Below, piece after piece: positions 1 to 5,955 of a stretch of DNA of 7,135 nucleotides (its first letter is position 1; each line of letters starts with the position of its first letter). The stretch covers positions 1 through 7,135 of the forward strand of contig JASGFT010000219.1 in assembly GCA_047605425.1 (NCBI GenBank). Reading direction: 5' to 3'. This DNA comes from JAKPAM01 sp047605425. GTDB lineage: Bacteria; Pseudomonadota; Gammaproteobacteria; Burkholderiales; Burkholderiaceae_E. A program made the translations under genes and the position numbers. The notes under the pieces are model-generated. The model was given only the letters and a program-made list of their open reading frames with translations, was not told where the DNA came from and ran no database searches.

Positions 1-35
1 CCCCCCCTCGCGCACCGGACGCCAACGCCCCGTGA
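1..35 (+). CDS. 3' end of an upstream gene (partial, unidentified)
   Basis: Reading in the frame with codons at 3, 6, 9 and so on, there is an open stretch ending at TGA 33-35. Its C-terminal residues would be PPRAPDANAP. The TGA overlaps the GTG at 32-34 (GTGA), the usual arrangement for translationally coupled genes in one operon, and this is the main reason to think it real. The tail is Pro/Ala-rich and shows no family. In fatty-acid-like or aryl polyene operons the gene before fabG is often a ketosynthase or a dehydratase, but nothing here identifies it. The fragment is too short for confidence. Confidence 0.35.
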   Translation, partial: PPRAPDANAP

Positions 36-770
36 ACCCCCCCCCCCACCGCCCGACGCGCGCTCGTCACCGGCGCCAGCGGAGCGATCGGCGCCGCCAT
101 CGCCCGCCGACTGGCCCGCGAGGGCCATCATGTGATCGCGCACGCCAACCGCCAGCTCGCGCCGGCCCAGGCGCTGGTCGACCAGATCACCGCCGACGGC
201 GGCAGCGCGCAGGCGGTCGCGTTCGACGTGACCGACGCGACCGGCTGCGGCCAGGCGCTGTCGGCGCTGCTGGCCGAAGGGCCGATCCAGATCCTCGTCA
301 ACAACGCCGGCATCCACGACGACGCGGTCATGCCCGGCATGCGCCGCGAGCAGTGGCTGCGCGTCATCGACGTGTCGCTGAACGGCTTCTTCCACGTTAC
401 GCAGCCGCTGCTGATGCCGATGCTGCGCACGCGCTGGGGACGGATCATCAGCCTGTCGTCGGTGGCCGGCGTGATGGGCAACCGCGGCCAGGCCAACTAC
501 GCGGCGGCCAAGGCGGGCCTGCACGGCGCGTCGAAGTCGCTGTCGCTGGAGGTCGCCTCGCGCGGCGTCACCGTCAACGTGATCGCGCCCGGCATCATCG
601 AATCGCCGATGAGCGCGCACGCGTTCTCCGACGACGCGGTCCGGACGATGGTGCCGATGCGTCGCGCCGGCCAGCCCGAGGAAGTCGCCGCGCTGACGGC
701 CTTCCTGGCCTCGCCCGAAGCCGGCTACATCACCGGCCAGGTCATCTCGATCAACGGCGGCATGGCATGA
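32..770 (+). CDS. fabG: FabG-type 3-oxoacyl-ACP reductase (SDR), frame interrupted at a poly-C run
   Basis: This is a cytoplasmic NAD(P)H-dependent reductase that would convert 3-oxoacyl-ACP (or -CoA) to the 3-hydroxyacyl form in chain elongation. Visible features, numbered with the start joined, are: Rossmann glycine motif TGASGAIG (13-20), NNAG in the LVNNAGIHDD segment, catalytic Ser143, and YAAAK with Tyr156 and Lys160. The C-terminus ITGQVISINGGMA is typical of FabG. Joined length is 245 aa, normal for the family. The only sensible start is GTG 32-34, which overlaps the upstream stop, but from there the frame runs out of register after the 11 C at 37-47. One C fewer gives a reading MNPPPTARR followed by ALVTGASGAIG. 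The next in-frame start, GTG 132, would lose the cofactor motif. The catalytic Asn position (DVNLTGVF in the family) reads DVSLNGFF, so residue 115 is Ser. The methyltransferase gene follows 31 bp later. A PhaB-like acetoacetyl-CoA reductase is a less likely alternative. Confidence 0.85.
37..47 (+). repeat. C11 homopolymer at the fabG start
   Basis: Eleven consecutive C lie three bases after the GTG start codon. The run falls exactly where the reading frame must shift by one base to join the start codon to the rest of the reductase. Lengths of 10 (or 7 or 13) would be in frame. Runs of this length are prone to slippage in vivo and to miscounting by some sequencing methods, so this is either a contingency tract or a base-call error. 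Confidence 0.85.
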
Positions 771-801
771 CACGCGCACATGCCGTCACCAGGAGACACC
801 G

Positions 802-1614
802 ATGAGCGCCGACCGTCCGACCGATCCGGGCCCCGCGCCGGTCGCCGCCGCCTCGCTGGCGACGCCGGCCGGCGCCGCCGACGACGTGCCGCCGCATCCG
901 GTGCTGAGCGACTACTACGGCGGGGCCGCCGATCGGCGCGACTTCGTCGGTACGATCTTCGACGAGACCTCGCCCGACTACGATCGCGTCGAGCGCTTCT
1001 TCGGACTGGGCACCGGCTCGTGGTACCGGCGCCAGGCGCTCGAGCGCGCGGGGCTGGTCCGCGGCATGCGCGTCATCGACGTCGGCTGCGGCACCGGCCT
1101 GGTCACGCGCGAGGCGGTGGCGCTGGCCGGCGATCCGGCGCGGGTGATCGGTGTCGACCCGAGCAGCGGCATGCGCGCGCAGGCGAGGCTGCCGGCCGGC
1201 GTGCGCCTGATCGAGGGCAGCGGCGAATCGATCCCGCTGCCGGACGCCAGCGGCGACTTCCTGAGCATGGGCTTCGCGCTGCGCCACCTGTCGTCGCTGT
1301 CGCGCGCGTTCGCCGAGTTCCACCGCGTGCTCGCGCCGGGCGGCCGCGTCTGCGTGCTCGAGCTGACCCGGCCGCGCGGCGCGCTGGCCACGCGGCTGCT
1401 GCGCGGCTACATGCGCGACGTCGTGCCGACGGTGGCCGGCTGGTTCTCGCGCAGCCGGCGCACCGACGAGGTCTGGCGCTACTACTGGGACACGATCGAA
1501 GCCTGCGTCGATCCCGAGACCGTGATGCGCGCGTTGCGCGAAGCCGGCTTCGCCGACGTGCGCCGCCACGTCGAGATCGGCATCTTCTCCGAGTACACGG
1601 CGACCCGCGCATAG
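802..1614 (+). CDS. UbiE/MenG-like class I SAM-dependent methyltransferase
   Basis: This 270-aa soluble protein would transfer a methyl group from S-adenosylmethionine to a small-molecule substrate. Motif I is VIDVGCGTG (91-99), the acidic loop after strand 2 is GVDPSSGM (117-124), and the post-motif segment GFALRHL (157-163) with LELTRP (186-191) resembles the UbiE/COQ5 pattern, as does FDETSPDYDRVERFF (53-67) near the N-terminus. The first ~32 residues are Pro/Ala-rich and outside the domain. The ATG is well supported by AGGAG at 791-795, six bases upstream. It lies 31 bp after the reductase gene, so the two are probably co-transcribed. The true ubiquinone/menaquinone enzyme is possible, but its place beside a ketoacyl reductase instead of other quinone genes suggests a biosynthetic accessory role, for example methylating an aromatic or polyketide-like product. 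Family assignment is firm; the substrate is unknown. Confidence 0.87.
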   Translation: MSADRPTDPGPAPVAAASLATPAGAADDVPPHPVLSDYYGGAADRRDFVGTIFDETSPDYDRVERFFGLGTGSWYRRQALERAGLVRGMRVIDVGCGTGLVTREAVALAGDPARVIGVDPSSGMRAQARLPAGVRLIEGSGESIPLPDASGDFLSMGFALRHLSSLSRAFAEFHRVLAPGGRVCVLELTRPRGALATRLLRGYMRDVVPTVAGWFSRSRRTDEVWRYYWDTIEACVDPETVMRALREAGFADVRRHVEIGIFSEYTATRA

Positions 1615-1643
1615 CGTCGGTCGGTGTAGTACCTTTTCCTCCC

Positions 1644-1666
1644 TGCGGCAGCGCAACACGGCCGCA
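1644..1666. other. Inverted repeat in the 86-bp gap before the second SDR gene
   Basis: TGCGGC (1644-1649) and GCCGCA (1661-1666) form a perfect 6-bp inverted repeat around an 11-base spacer. The gap 1615-1700 is the longest non-coding stretch in the window and locally less GC-rich (it includes CCTTTTCC at 1632-1639). The repeat could be an operator half-site pair or a weak hairpin between the methyltransferase and SDR genes. No T-run follows it, so it is not a canonical terminator, and no convincing -35/-10 pair was seen. Confidence 0.25.
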
Positions 1667-1700
1667 ACCTCCCCACCTCGAATACTGGAGATCCTCTGCA

Positions 1701-2516
1701 ATGGCGTTCAACAACAAGGTCGCAATCGTCACCGGAGCCGCCAGCGGCATCGGCCGCGCAGTCGCTCAGGCCATGGCCCAGCGCGGCGTGCGGGCAGTGG
1801 GGCTGGTCGACATGAACGAATCGATCAACGAGATCGCGACCGAGCTGAACCAGGCTGCCGGCCGCGACTTCGCCGTTCCGTTCCGCGGCGACTCCACCGA
1901 CGAGGCCTTCCGCGCCTCGGTCTTCGATCGCCTTTCGGCCGAGCATGGCCCGGTCTCGCTGTGCGTGCCGGCGGCCGGCATCACGCGCGACGACCTCGCC
2001 GTGCGCGTCGACAAGAACACCGGCAAGGCGCGCATCTATCCGATCGAGCAGTTCAGGCTCGTCGTCGAGGTCAACCTGATCGCGCCGGTCTACTGGGCGC
2101 TCGACATGATCGCCCGCATCGCCGAGCATCGCGCCGCGACGGGGCTCAAGCGCTGGTCTCCCGACGAAGGCGTCCAGGGTTCGGTGGTCTTCATCGGCTC
2201 GATCTCGTCGCAGGGCAACCGCGGCCAGGTCTCGTACGCGAGCACGAAGGCCGGCCTCGAAGGCGCGGCGGCGACGATCACGAAGGAAGCGATGTTCCAC
2301 GGGGTTCGCTGCAGCGTCATCCACCCCGGCTTCACCGACACGCCGATGGTGCGCTCGATGGGCGGCGACTACCTGGCCAAGAACATCCTGCCGTACACGC
2401 AGCTCGGTCGCCTGATCCAGCCCGCCGAGATCGCCGACGCGATCTGCTTCATGCTCACCAATGCCGCGGTCAGCGGCGAGCTGTGGGTCGACGCGGGCTG
2501 GCACGCGCCGGCCTGA
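1701..2516 (+). CDS. Short-chain dehydrogenase/reductase (SDR family), divergent
   Basis: This 271-aa NAD(P)-dependent oxidoreductase has an unknown substrate. The cofactor motif is TGAASGIG (11-18), with Asp37 in GLVDMNE at the end of strand 2, which points to NAD(H) preference. Catalytic residues are Asn125 (EVNLIAPV), a Ser in GSISS (166-170), Tyr179 and Lys183 (YASTK). The usual NNAG is replaced by PAAG (90-93). An extra loop around residues 98-116 precedes the Asn helix, and the C-terminus reads SGELWVDAGWHAPA instead of the common GQ..VDGG ending. The ATG at 1701 has GGAG at 1687-1690, ten bases upstream, and starts directly before the Rossmann strand. An 86-bp gap separates it from the methyltransferase gene, so it may have its own promoter. 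It is only distantly like the reductase at 32-770, so it is not a recent duplicate. It could be a second ketoacyl reductase or a dehydrogenase of a hydroxylated intermediate. Confidence 0.88.
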   Translation: MAFNNKVAIVTGAASGIGRAVAQAMAQRGVRAVGLVDMNESINEIATELNQAAGRDFAVPFRGDSTDEAFRASVFDRLSAEHGPVSLCVPAAGITRDDLAVRVDKNTGKARIYPIEQFRLVVEVNLIAPVYWALDMIARIAEHRAATGLKRWSPDEGVQGSVVFIGSISSQGNRGQVSYASTKAGLEGAAATITKEAMFHGVRCSVIHPGFTDTPMVRSMGGDYLAKNILPYTQLGRLIQPAEIADAICFMLTNAAVSGELWVDAGWHAPA

Positions 2517-2529
2517 GCCCGTCGGTCGC

Positions 2530-2558
2530 GGGGCCGGCGTCGCGCGGATGCCGACCTC
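2530..2558. terminator. Weak GC-rich hairpin between convergent genes (possible bidirectional terminator)
   Basis: GGCGTC (2536-2541) pairs with GATGCC (2547-2552) around a 5-base loop, with one G-T wobble. Outer pairs extend the stem to about 2530/2558 across one mismatch. It sits in the 51-bp gap between the convergent stop codons at 2516 and 2568, the expected site for a shared terminator. No T-run follows on either strand, so intrinsic termination would be inefficient. In such GC-rich DNA a chance stem is quite possible. Confidence 0.3.
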
Positions 2559-2567
2559 GGCCCAGAG

Positions 2568-3209
2568 TCAAGGCTTGTAGACGATGCGCGACAGCACGGT
2601 GGCCGAGCCGATGATCTCGCGCGCGCGATCGTTCGCGTCCCAGGCCACCTGGTACTCGTCGAAGCTGCCGAGCCAGTAGCGCCAGACCGGCAGGTTCAGC
2701 GACGAGGTCTCGCTGGTCAGCGGGTAACCGACCGCCATGATGACCTGTTCCTTGGTCATGCCGACGCTCAACTGTCCGGCCTTGATCGCGCGCTGCACGG
2801 CCGGCGGGTAAGTGGCCAGCTTGCGCTTCGGATCGTCGGGCACGATCAGCTTGGCCGCGAATTTCTCCAGCGGCTCGTCGCGTCCGTAGTCGAGGCCGAG
2901 CCACATCGGACGCCCGTCGATCTCGGTCGTCACGCGGAAGCGGCCATAACCCTTGACCCGCGCCGGCGTGCCGAGCTCGATCATCGGCAGCCCGCCGTAG
3001 TTCGAGTCGCTGATCCAGTCGTTCTCGTAGTGCAGGTTGCAGCAGGTATAGCCGCTGGGCAGCGGCCGCTCGTTCGGCGCCGGCATCGAGGCCGTCGGTC
3101 CGGTCGAGGTCTCGCAGCCGGCGAGCATCGCCAGCGCGAGCAGCATCGCCGCGGTCGATCGCGGCACGCGCGCCGCCGCCGGTGGTATCGCCCGATCGTT
3201 CATGGTCAT
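2568..3209 (-). CDS. Outer-membrane lipoprotein with BamE/SmpA-like C-terminal motif
   Basis: This 213-aa lipoprotein has a signal peptide formed by a basic N-region (R14, R17), a hydrophobic core at about 19-29, and the lipobox LAGC (29-32). Cys32 would be lipidated. Glu33 follows, not Asp, so transport to the outer membrane is expected. A Pro/Ser/Thr-rich linker (about 34-52) leads to a stretch with adjacent cysteines (TCC, 55-57). The region from about 137 to the end carries GMTKEQVIMAVGYP (150-163), like the conserved GMT..QV...LG.P motif of the SmpA/OmlA (BamE) fold, followed by a Trp-rich strand. It is twice the length of typical BamE, so it is a family relative, not the assembly factor itself. 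AGGAG at 3214-3218 lies four bases before ATG 3209; ATG 3203 (spacing ten) is an equally good start. It is last in the leftward operon, 41 bp after the glycosyltransferase. The exact role is unknown; it may serve the envelope product made by its neighbours. Confidence 0.8.
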   Translation of the reverse strand: MTMNDRAIPPAAARVPRSTAAMLLALAMLAGCETSTGPTASMPAPNERPLPSGYTCCNLHYENDWISDSNYGGLPMIELGTPARVKGYGRFRVTTEIDGRPMWLGLDYGRDEPLEKFAAKLIVPDDPKRKLATYPPAVQRAIKAGQLSVGMTKEQVIMAVGYPLTSETSSLNLPVWRYWLGSFDEYQVAWDANDRAREIIGSATVLSRIVYKP

Positions 3210-3250
3210 CGTTCTCCTGTTCCGACGGTTGATCCGTTCGCCCGCTCCCC

Positions 3251-4069
3251 TCAGGGCGAGGACGTCCATTTGCGCCACAGCAGCATCGGCAGGCGCCACG
3301 CGAAGCCGAACATCAGCCGCGCATGCATCCACGACAGCAGCGCATTGTCGCGGACGTACTTGAAATGCGAGACGCCGCCCTCGGCGGTGCTCAGGTAGCG
3401 CACCGGCGTGCCCAGGCTGATCGCCGGCACGCGGGCCCAGCGCAGCCGCACGACGGCCTCGACGTCGAAATCGAAGCGCCGCATCCAGCGCTGGCGCTGC
3501 ATGATGCGCAACAGCGGGGCGATCGGGTAGACGCGGAAACCGAACAGCGAGTCGTCGACGCCCGTCCATAGCGTCTCCAGGTTGGTCCACCAGTTGGAGA
3601 CCTTGCGGCCCTTGACGCGCAGCGCCGGCGCGTCGGCGTCGAAGATCGGCCGACCGAGGATCATCGCCTCGGGCCGCTCCTGCGACGCGTGCATGAAGCG
3701 GCCGATGTCCTGCGCCGGGTGCTGGCCGTCGGCGTCCATCGTCAGCGCGTGCGTGAACCCGGCGTCGCGCGCCGCGATCAGGCCGTGCAGCACCGCCGCG
3801 CCCTTGCCCCGATTGACCGGCAGCGCCAGCACGCGCACGCCCGGATCGTCGGCGAACGCCTGCTGGACGTCGAGGTCCGAACCGTCGGTGCTGCCGTCGA
3901 AGACGACCCAGACCGGCAGCCACTGGCGCCGCGCCTCGCGCACCGTCGCCAGCACCAGCGGCCCCGAGTCGTACGACGGGATCAGCACCAGGTGCGTGGC
4001 CGAGATCAACTGCGACCGGGGCGCGGCGCCCTCGACCGGGACGACGGGGACGGACGGCTTCGACGGCAT
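3251..4069 (-). CDS. Family 2 glycosyltransferase (DPM1/polyprenyl-phosphate-like)
   Basis: This 272-aa GT-A fold enzyme would transfer a sugar from a nucleotide-sugar to a lipid or envelope acceptor on the cytoplasmic side. Motifs in order are: LVLIPSYDSG (27-36), VVFDGSTDGS (55-64), NRGKGAAVLHG (86-96) and MDADGQHP (111-118), which contains the metal-binding DAD. GFRVYP (177-182) and RFDFDVEAV (198-206) are typical of the DPM1-like branch, as is the later GGVSHFK (231-237). There are no C-terminal membrane helices, though residues 251-265 are hydrophobic enough for membrane contact. The ATG at 4069 comes three bases after the acyltransferase stop and has no clear Shine-Dalgarno site, so translation probably depends on re-initiation after that gene. 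A glycosyltransferase next to a lysophospholipid-type acyltransferase fits synthesis of a glycolipid. The donor and acceptor cannot be read from the sequence. Confidence 0.88.
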   Translation of the reverse strand: MPSKPSVPVVPVEGAAPRSQLISATHLVLIPSYDSGPLVLATVREARRQWLPVWVVFDGSTDGSDLDVQQAFADDPGVRVLALPVNRGKGAAVLHGLIAARDAGFTHALTMDADGQHPAQDIGRFMHASQERPEAMILGRPIFDADAPALRVKGRKVSNWWTNLETLWTGVDDSLFGFRVYPIAPLLRIMQRQRWMRRFDFDVEAVVRLRWARVPAISLGTPVRYLSTAEGGVSHFKYVRDNALLSWMHARLMFGFAWRLPMLLWRKWTSSP

Positions 4070-4072
4070 CGA

Positions 4073-4987
4073 TCAGCGATGGACGTGGCCGGATGCGTCG
4101 GCATCGGTCGCGCCGCCGAGCGCGCGCTCCATGTATTGCGCGACGTCGTCGACCAGCGTGTCCTTGCGCCGCACGACCTCGTCCGGCTCGAAGCGCGGCC
4201 CCAGGCGCGCCCGGTATCGCAGCGGAAACTCGGGCAGGCGCCACAGCGGCCAGCCCTTGCCGAGGAAGCGCGTGTTGGTATCGATGATCACGGTCTGCAC
4301 CGGCGCGCCGGCGCGACGCGCGATCAGCGAGAACGCGCCGGTCAGCGGCCCGATCGGCTGGCGCACGCTGCGCGTGCCCTCGGGAAAGATCAGCAGTTGC
4401 CGGCCCTCGCCGACGGCCTCGACCGACGCGCGCACCATCGTCACCGTGCAGTCGTTGCGGATGTAGCCGCACATGCGCGCGCCGAGCCCGAACAGCAGGT
4501 TGCTGCCGACCGAGGCCTTCATGATGCAGGCCAGGTCGGGAAGGCGCGAGATCACCAGGAACGCATCGATCAGGCTCGGATGGTTCGGCGCGATGACCAG
4601 CGACGACTGGCCGCGCAGCGACTCGATCGCCGCCAGGTCCAGTTCGACCAGACCGGCCCGCTCGACGTGCGCGAGATAGGTCGAGAACAGTCGCGTCGCG
4701 CGCGCGCGCACGTACGGCGCGCGCTGCTCGACCGGCATCCAGCGCGTGCGCAGCCAGGAGCTGATCGTCACCCAGGCGACCATCGCCACCAGGCGCAGCA
4801 TCGCGCCGGCCAGCCGCACGTAGTCGCGCAGCATCGCCAGCCTTCCGCGCACGCGTGCCGGCTCGGGCTGCGGCTGTGCCCCCGTCGCCGCCGCGTCGCA
4901 GGCCGGCGCCGTCGACGCGGGCGCCGATGCCGGGCGGGTCGCCGAAGCGGCCAGCGGCGGCTGCGCGTTCGAACCGATCTCGATCAC
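4073..4987 (-). CDS. PlsC-type (1-acylglycerol-3-phosphate-like) acyltransferase
   Basis: This 304-aa membrane-associated enzyme would move a fatty acyl group from acyl-ACP or acyl-CoA to a hydroxyl of a lipid. It has the catalytic HX4D motif in NHPSLIDA (135-142; His136, Asp141) and the substrate-binding motif FPEGTRS (201-207). A hydrophobic segment at about 59-78 could anchor it. The first ~46 residues are Ala/Pro-rich low complexity and unlike the family. The GTG at 4987 is still well supported, because GGAGGG at 4994-4999 lies six bases upstream and the codon overlaps the hydrolase stop (GTGA). A second start, ATG 4834, has GGAAGG six bases before it and would give a family-sized 253-aa form. 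The glycosyltransferase starts three bases after its stop. It could be a housekeeping PlsC, but its coupling to a GT2 suggests a dedicated step in making an acylated glycolipid. Confidence 0.88.
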   Translation of the reverse strand: MIEIGSNAQPPLAASATRPASAPASTAPACDAAATGAQPQPEPARVRGRLAMLRDYVRLAGAMLRLVAMVAWVTISSWLRTRWMPVEQRAPYVRARATRLFSTYLAHVERAGLVELDLAAIESLRGQSSLVIAPNHPSLIDAFLVISRLPDLACIMKASVGSNLLFGLGARMCGYIRNDCTVTMVRASVEAVGEGRQLLIFPEGTRSVRQPIGPLTGAFSLIARRAGAPVQTVIIDTNTRFLGKGWPLWRLPEFPLRYRARLGPRFEPDEVVRRKDTLVDDVAQYMERALGGATDADASGHVHR

Positions 4988-5955
4988 GCGGCGCCCTCCG
5001 ATGCGCTCGCCCGCGGCTCGGCATCGAGGATCCAGCCGTCCTCGATCCGCGCGAGGCCCTGGGCGGCCAACTCGTCGACCGCGCGCTCGAGCGCCTCGCG
5101 GCCCGGCACTCCGACCTGGCCGGCCGCGTCGGCGATGATCCGCGCCGACTCGGCCAGCGGCCCCAGCGCCGAGCGCGGCATCCGCTCGCGATCGAGCAGC
5201 ATGAACTTGACCAGCACCTTGATCGCGCTGCGCGCGTTGCGCCGCGCATCGCCGCGCATCGCCGCGAGCCGGCCGTCGGCGATCGCCAGCGCCGCCGCCA
5301 CGTCGTCGAACACCGGCCCGTGACCCGGCAGCACCAGGTCGACCGGCAGCGCGCGGATCAAGTCCAGCACCGCCCGCTGCTCGTCGAAGCCCGACTCGTC
5401 GGACAGCTCAGGGAAGATCACGCCGAAGCCGTTGCGCCACAGCGCATCGGCCGAGATCAGCAGCCGCGCGTCGGCGCAGTGGAAAATCAGCGAATGCGGG
5501 TGATGGCCGGGCGCCGCCAGCGCGCGCCAGCGCATCCCGCCCATCGTCAGCCACTGGCCGGGCGTGATCCGGCCGGCGACGGCGAAGCGCGGGCAGCGCT
5601 GGCCGGTCGCGCGGAACGTCAGCGCGTCCTCGTCCCAGGCGCTGGCCGCCGCGTATTCGGCTTGCGGGACGTAGATCGGGCAGCCGAACGCGTCGGCGAT
5701 CGCCGCGTTGCCGCCGCAGTGATCCGAATGCAGGTGCGTGTTGATCAGCCTGGCGAGCGGCCGGCCGTCGAGCGCCGCGCGCACGCGCTCGACGGTGTCG
5801 GCCGCGTGCTTGACGTAGCCGCTGTCGATCAGCGTCGCGCCGCCGTCGTCATCGAGCAGCACGATCTGGTTGCACGACAGCCAGTCGCGCTGGATGAAGC
5901 GCACCGATGCCGGCAGGCGTTCGACCGGCGCCGCGCCGCGCGATCCGATGCTCAT
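4984..5955 (-). CDS. Metallo-beta-lactamase-fold hydrolase with C-terminal helical extension
   Basis: This 323-aa cytoplasmic, probably di-zinc hydrolase has an unknown substrate. Metal ligands are the HxHxDH motif in THLHSDHCGG (73-82; His74, His76, Asp78, His79), His151 in APGHHPHS (148-155), Asp170 in SADAL and His212 in GHG. All ligand sites look intact, so it should be active. The fold ends near residue 225. The remaining ~95 residues are helical and end in a segment (about 289-310) like the winged-helix tail of LACTB2-like/glyoxalase-II-related MBL enzymes. The ATG at 5955 overlaps the previous stop (ATGA) and has GGGAG at 5961-5965, five bases upstream. Its own stop overlaps the acyltransferase GTG. 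It could be a thioesterase acting on CoA, ACP or glutathione esters, which would suit both neighbours, but this is inference; nuclease or lactonase activity is equally open. Confidence 0.88.
   Translation of the reverse strand: MSIGSRGAAPVERLPASVRFIQRDWLSCNQIVLLDDDGGATLIDSGYVKHAADTVERVRAALDGRPLARLINTHLHSDHCGGNAAIADAFGCPIYVPQAEYAAASAWDEDALTFRATGQRCPRFAVAGRITPGQWLTMGGMRWRALAAPGHHPHSLIFHCADARLLISADALWRNGFGVIFPELSDESGFDEQRAVLDLIRALPVDLVLPGHGPVFDDVAAALAIADGRLAAMRGDARRNARSAIKVLVKFMLLDRERMPRSALGPLAESARIIADAAGQVGVPGREALERAVDELAAQGLARIEDGWILDAEPRASASEGAA
5241..5267. repeat. 10-bp tandem duplication inside the MBL hydrolase gene
   Basis: The unit GCCGCGCATC occurs twice back to back (5241-5250, 5251-5260), followed by a partial third copy (5261-5266). 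It encodes part of the Arg/Ala-rich helix MRGDARRNARS (233-243) just after the MBL fold. The unit is not a multiple of three, so gain or loss of a single copy would shift the frame and disable the C-terminal extension. This may be chance in a sequence of this composition. Confidence 0.45.

Noticed and set aside
32..805. Uninterrupted 257-residue frame from GTG 32
   Set aside because: Beyond the poly-C run it is Arg/Pro-rich and off-register with the clear FabG sequence. It is the product of the frame break, not a second protein.
751..2504. Long antisense frames (751-1701 and 1482-2504, - strand) opposite the methyltransferase and SDR
   Set aside because: Composition is typical of shadow frames, with no motifs and no start signals; the sense strand carries intact enzymes.
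780..2516. A 578-residue fusion extending the second SDR upstream across the methyltransferase
   Set aside because: The upstream part is an out-of-frame reading of the methyltransferase gene; ATG 1701 with GGAG upstream starts exactly at the Rossmann fold.
2568..5249. An 893-residue open frame on the - strand covering the lipoprotein, glycosyltransferase and acyltransferase region
   Set aside because: Only the last 213 residues (from ATG 3209) look like a protein. The rest is Arg/Ala/Gly-rich out-of-frame reading of the two transferase genes, caused by the scarcity of stops in high-GC DNA.
5270..5705. GGCGATCGCC-type palindromes (near 5278 and 5697), resembling HIP1 sites
   Set aside because: CGATCG is frequent across this GC-rich coding sequence as Asp/Ile/Ala/Arg codons; there is no regular spacing or enrichment that I can show by eye.
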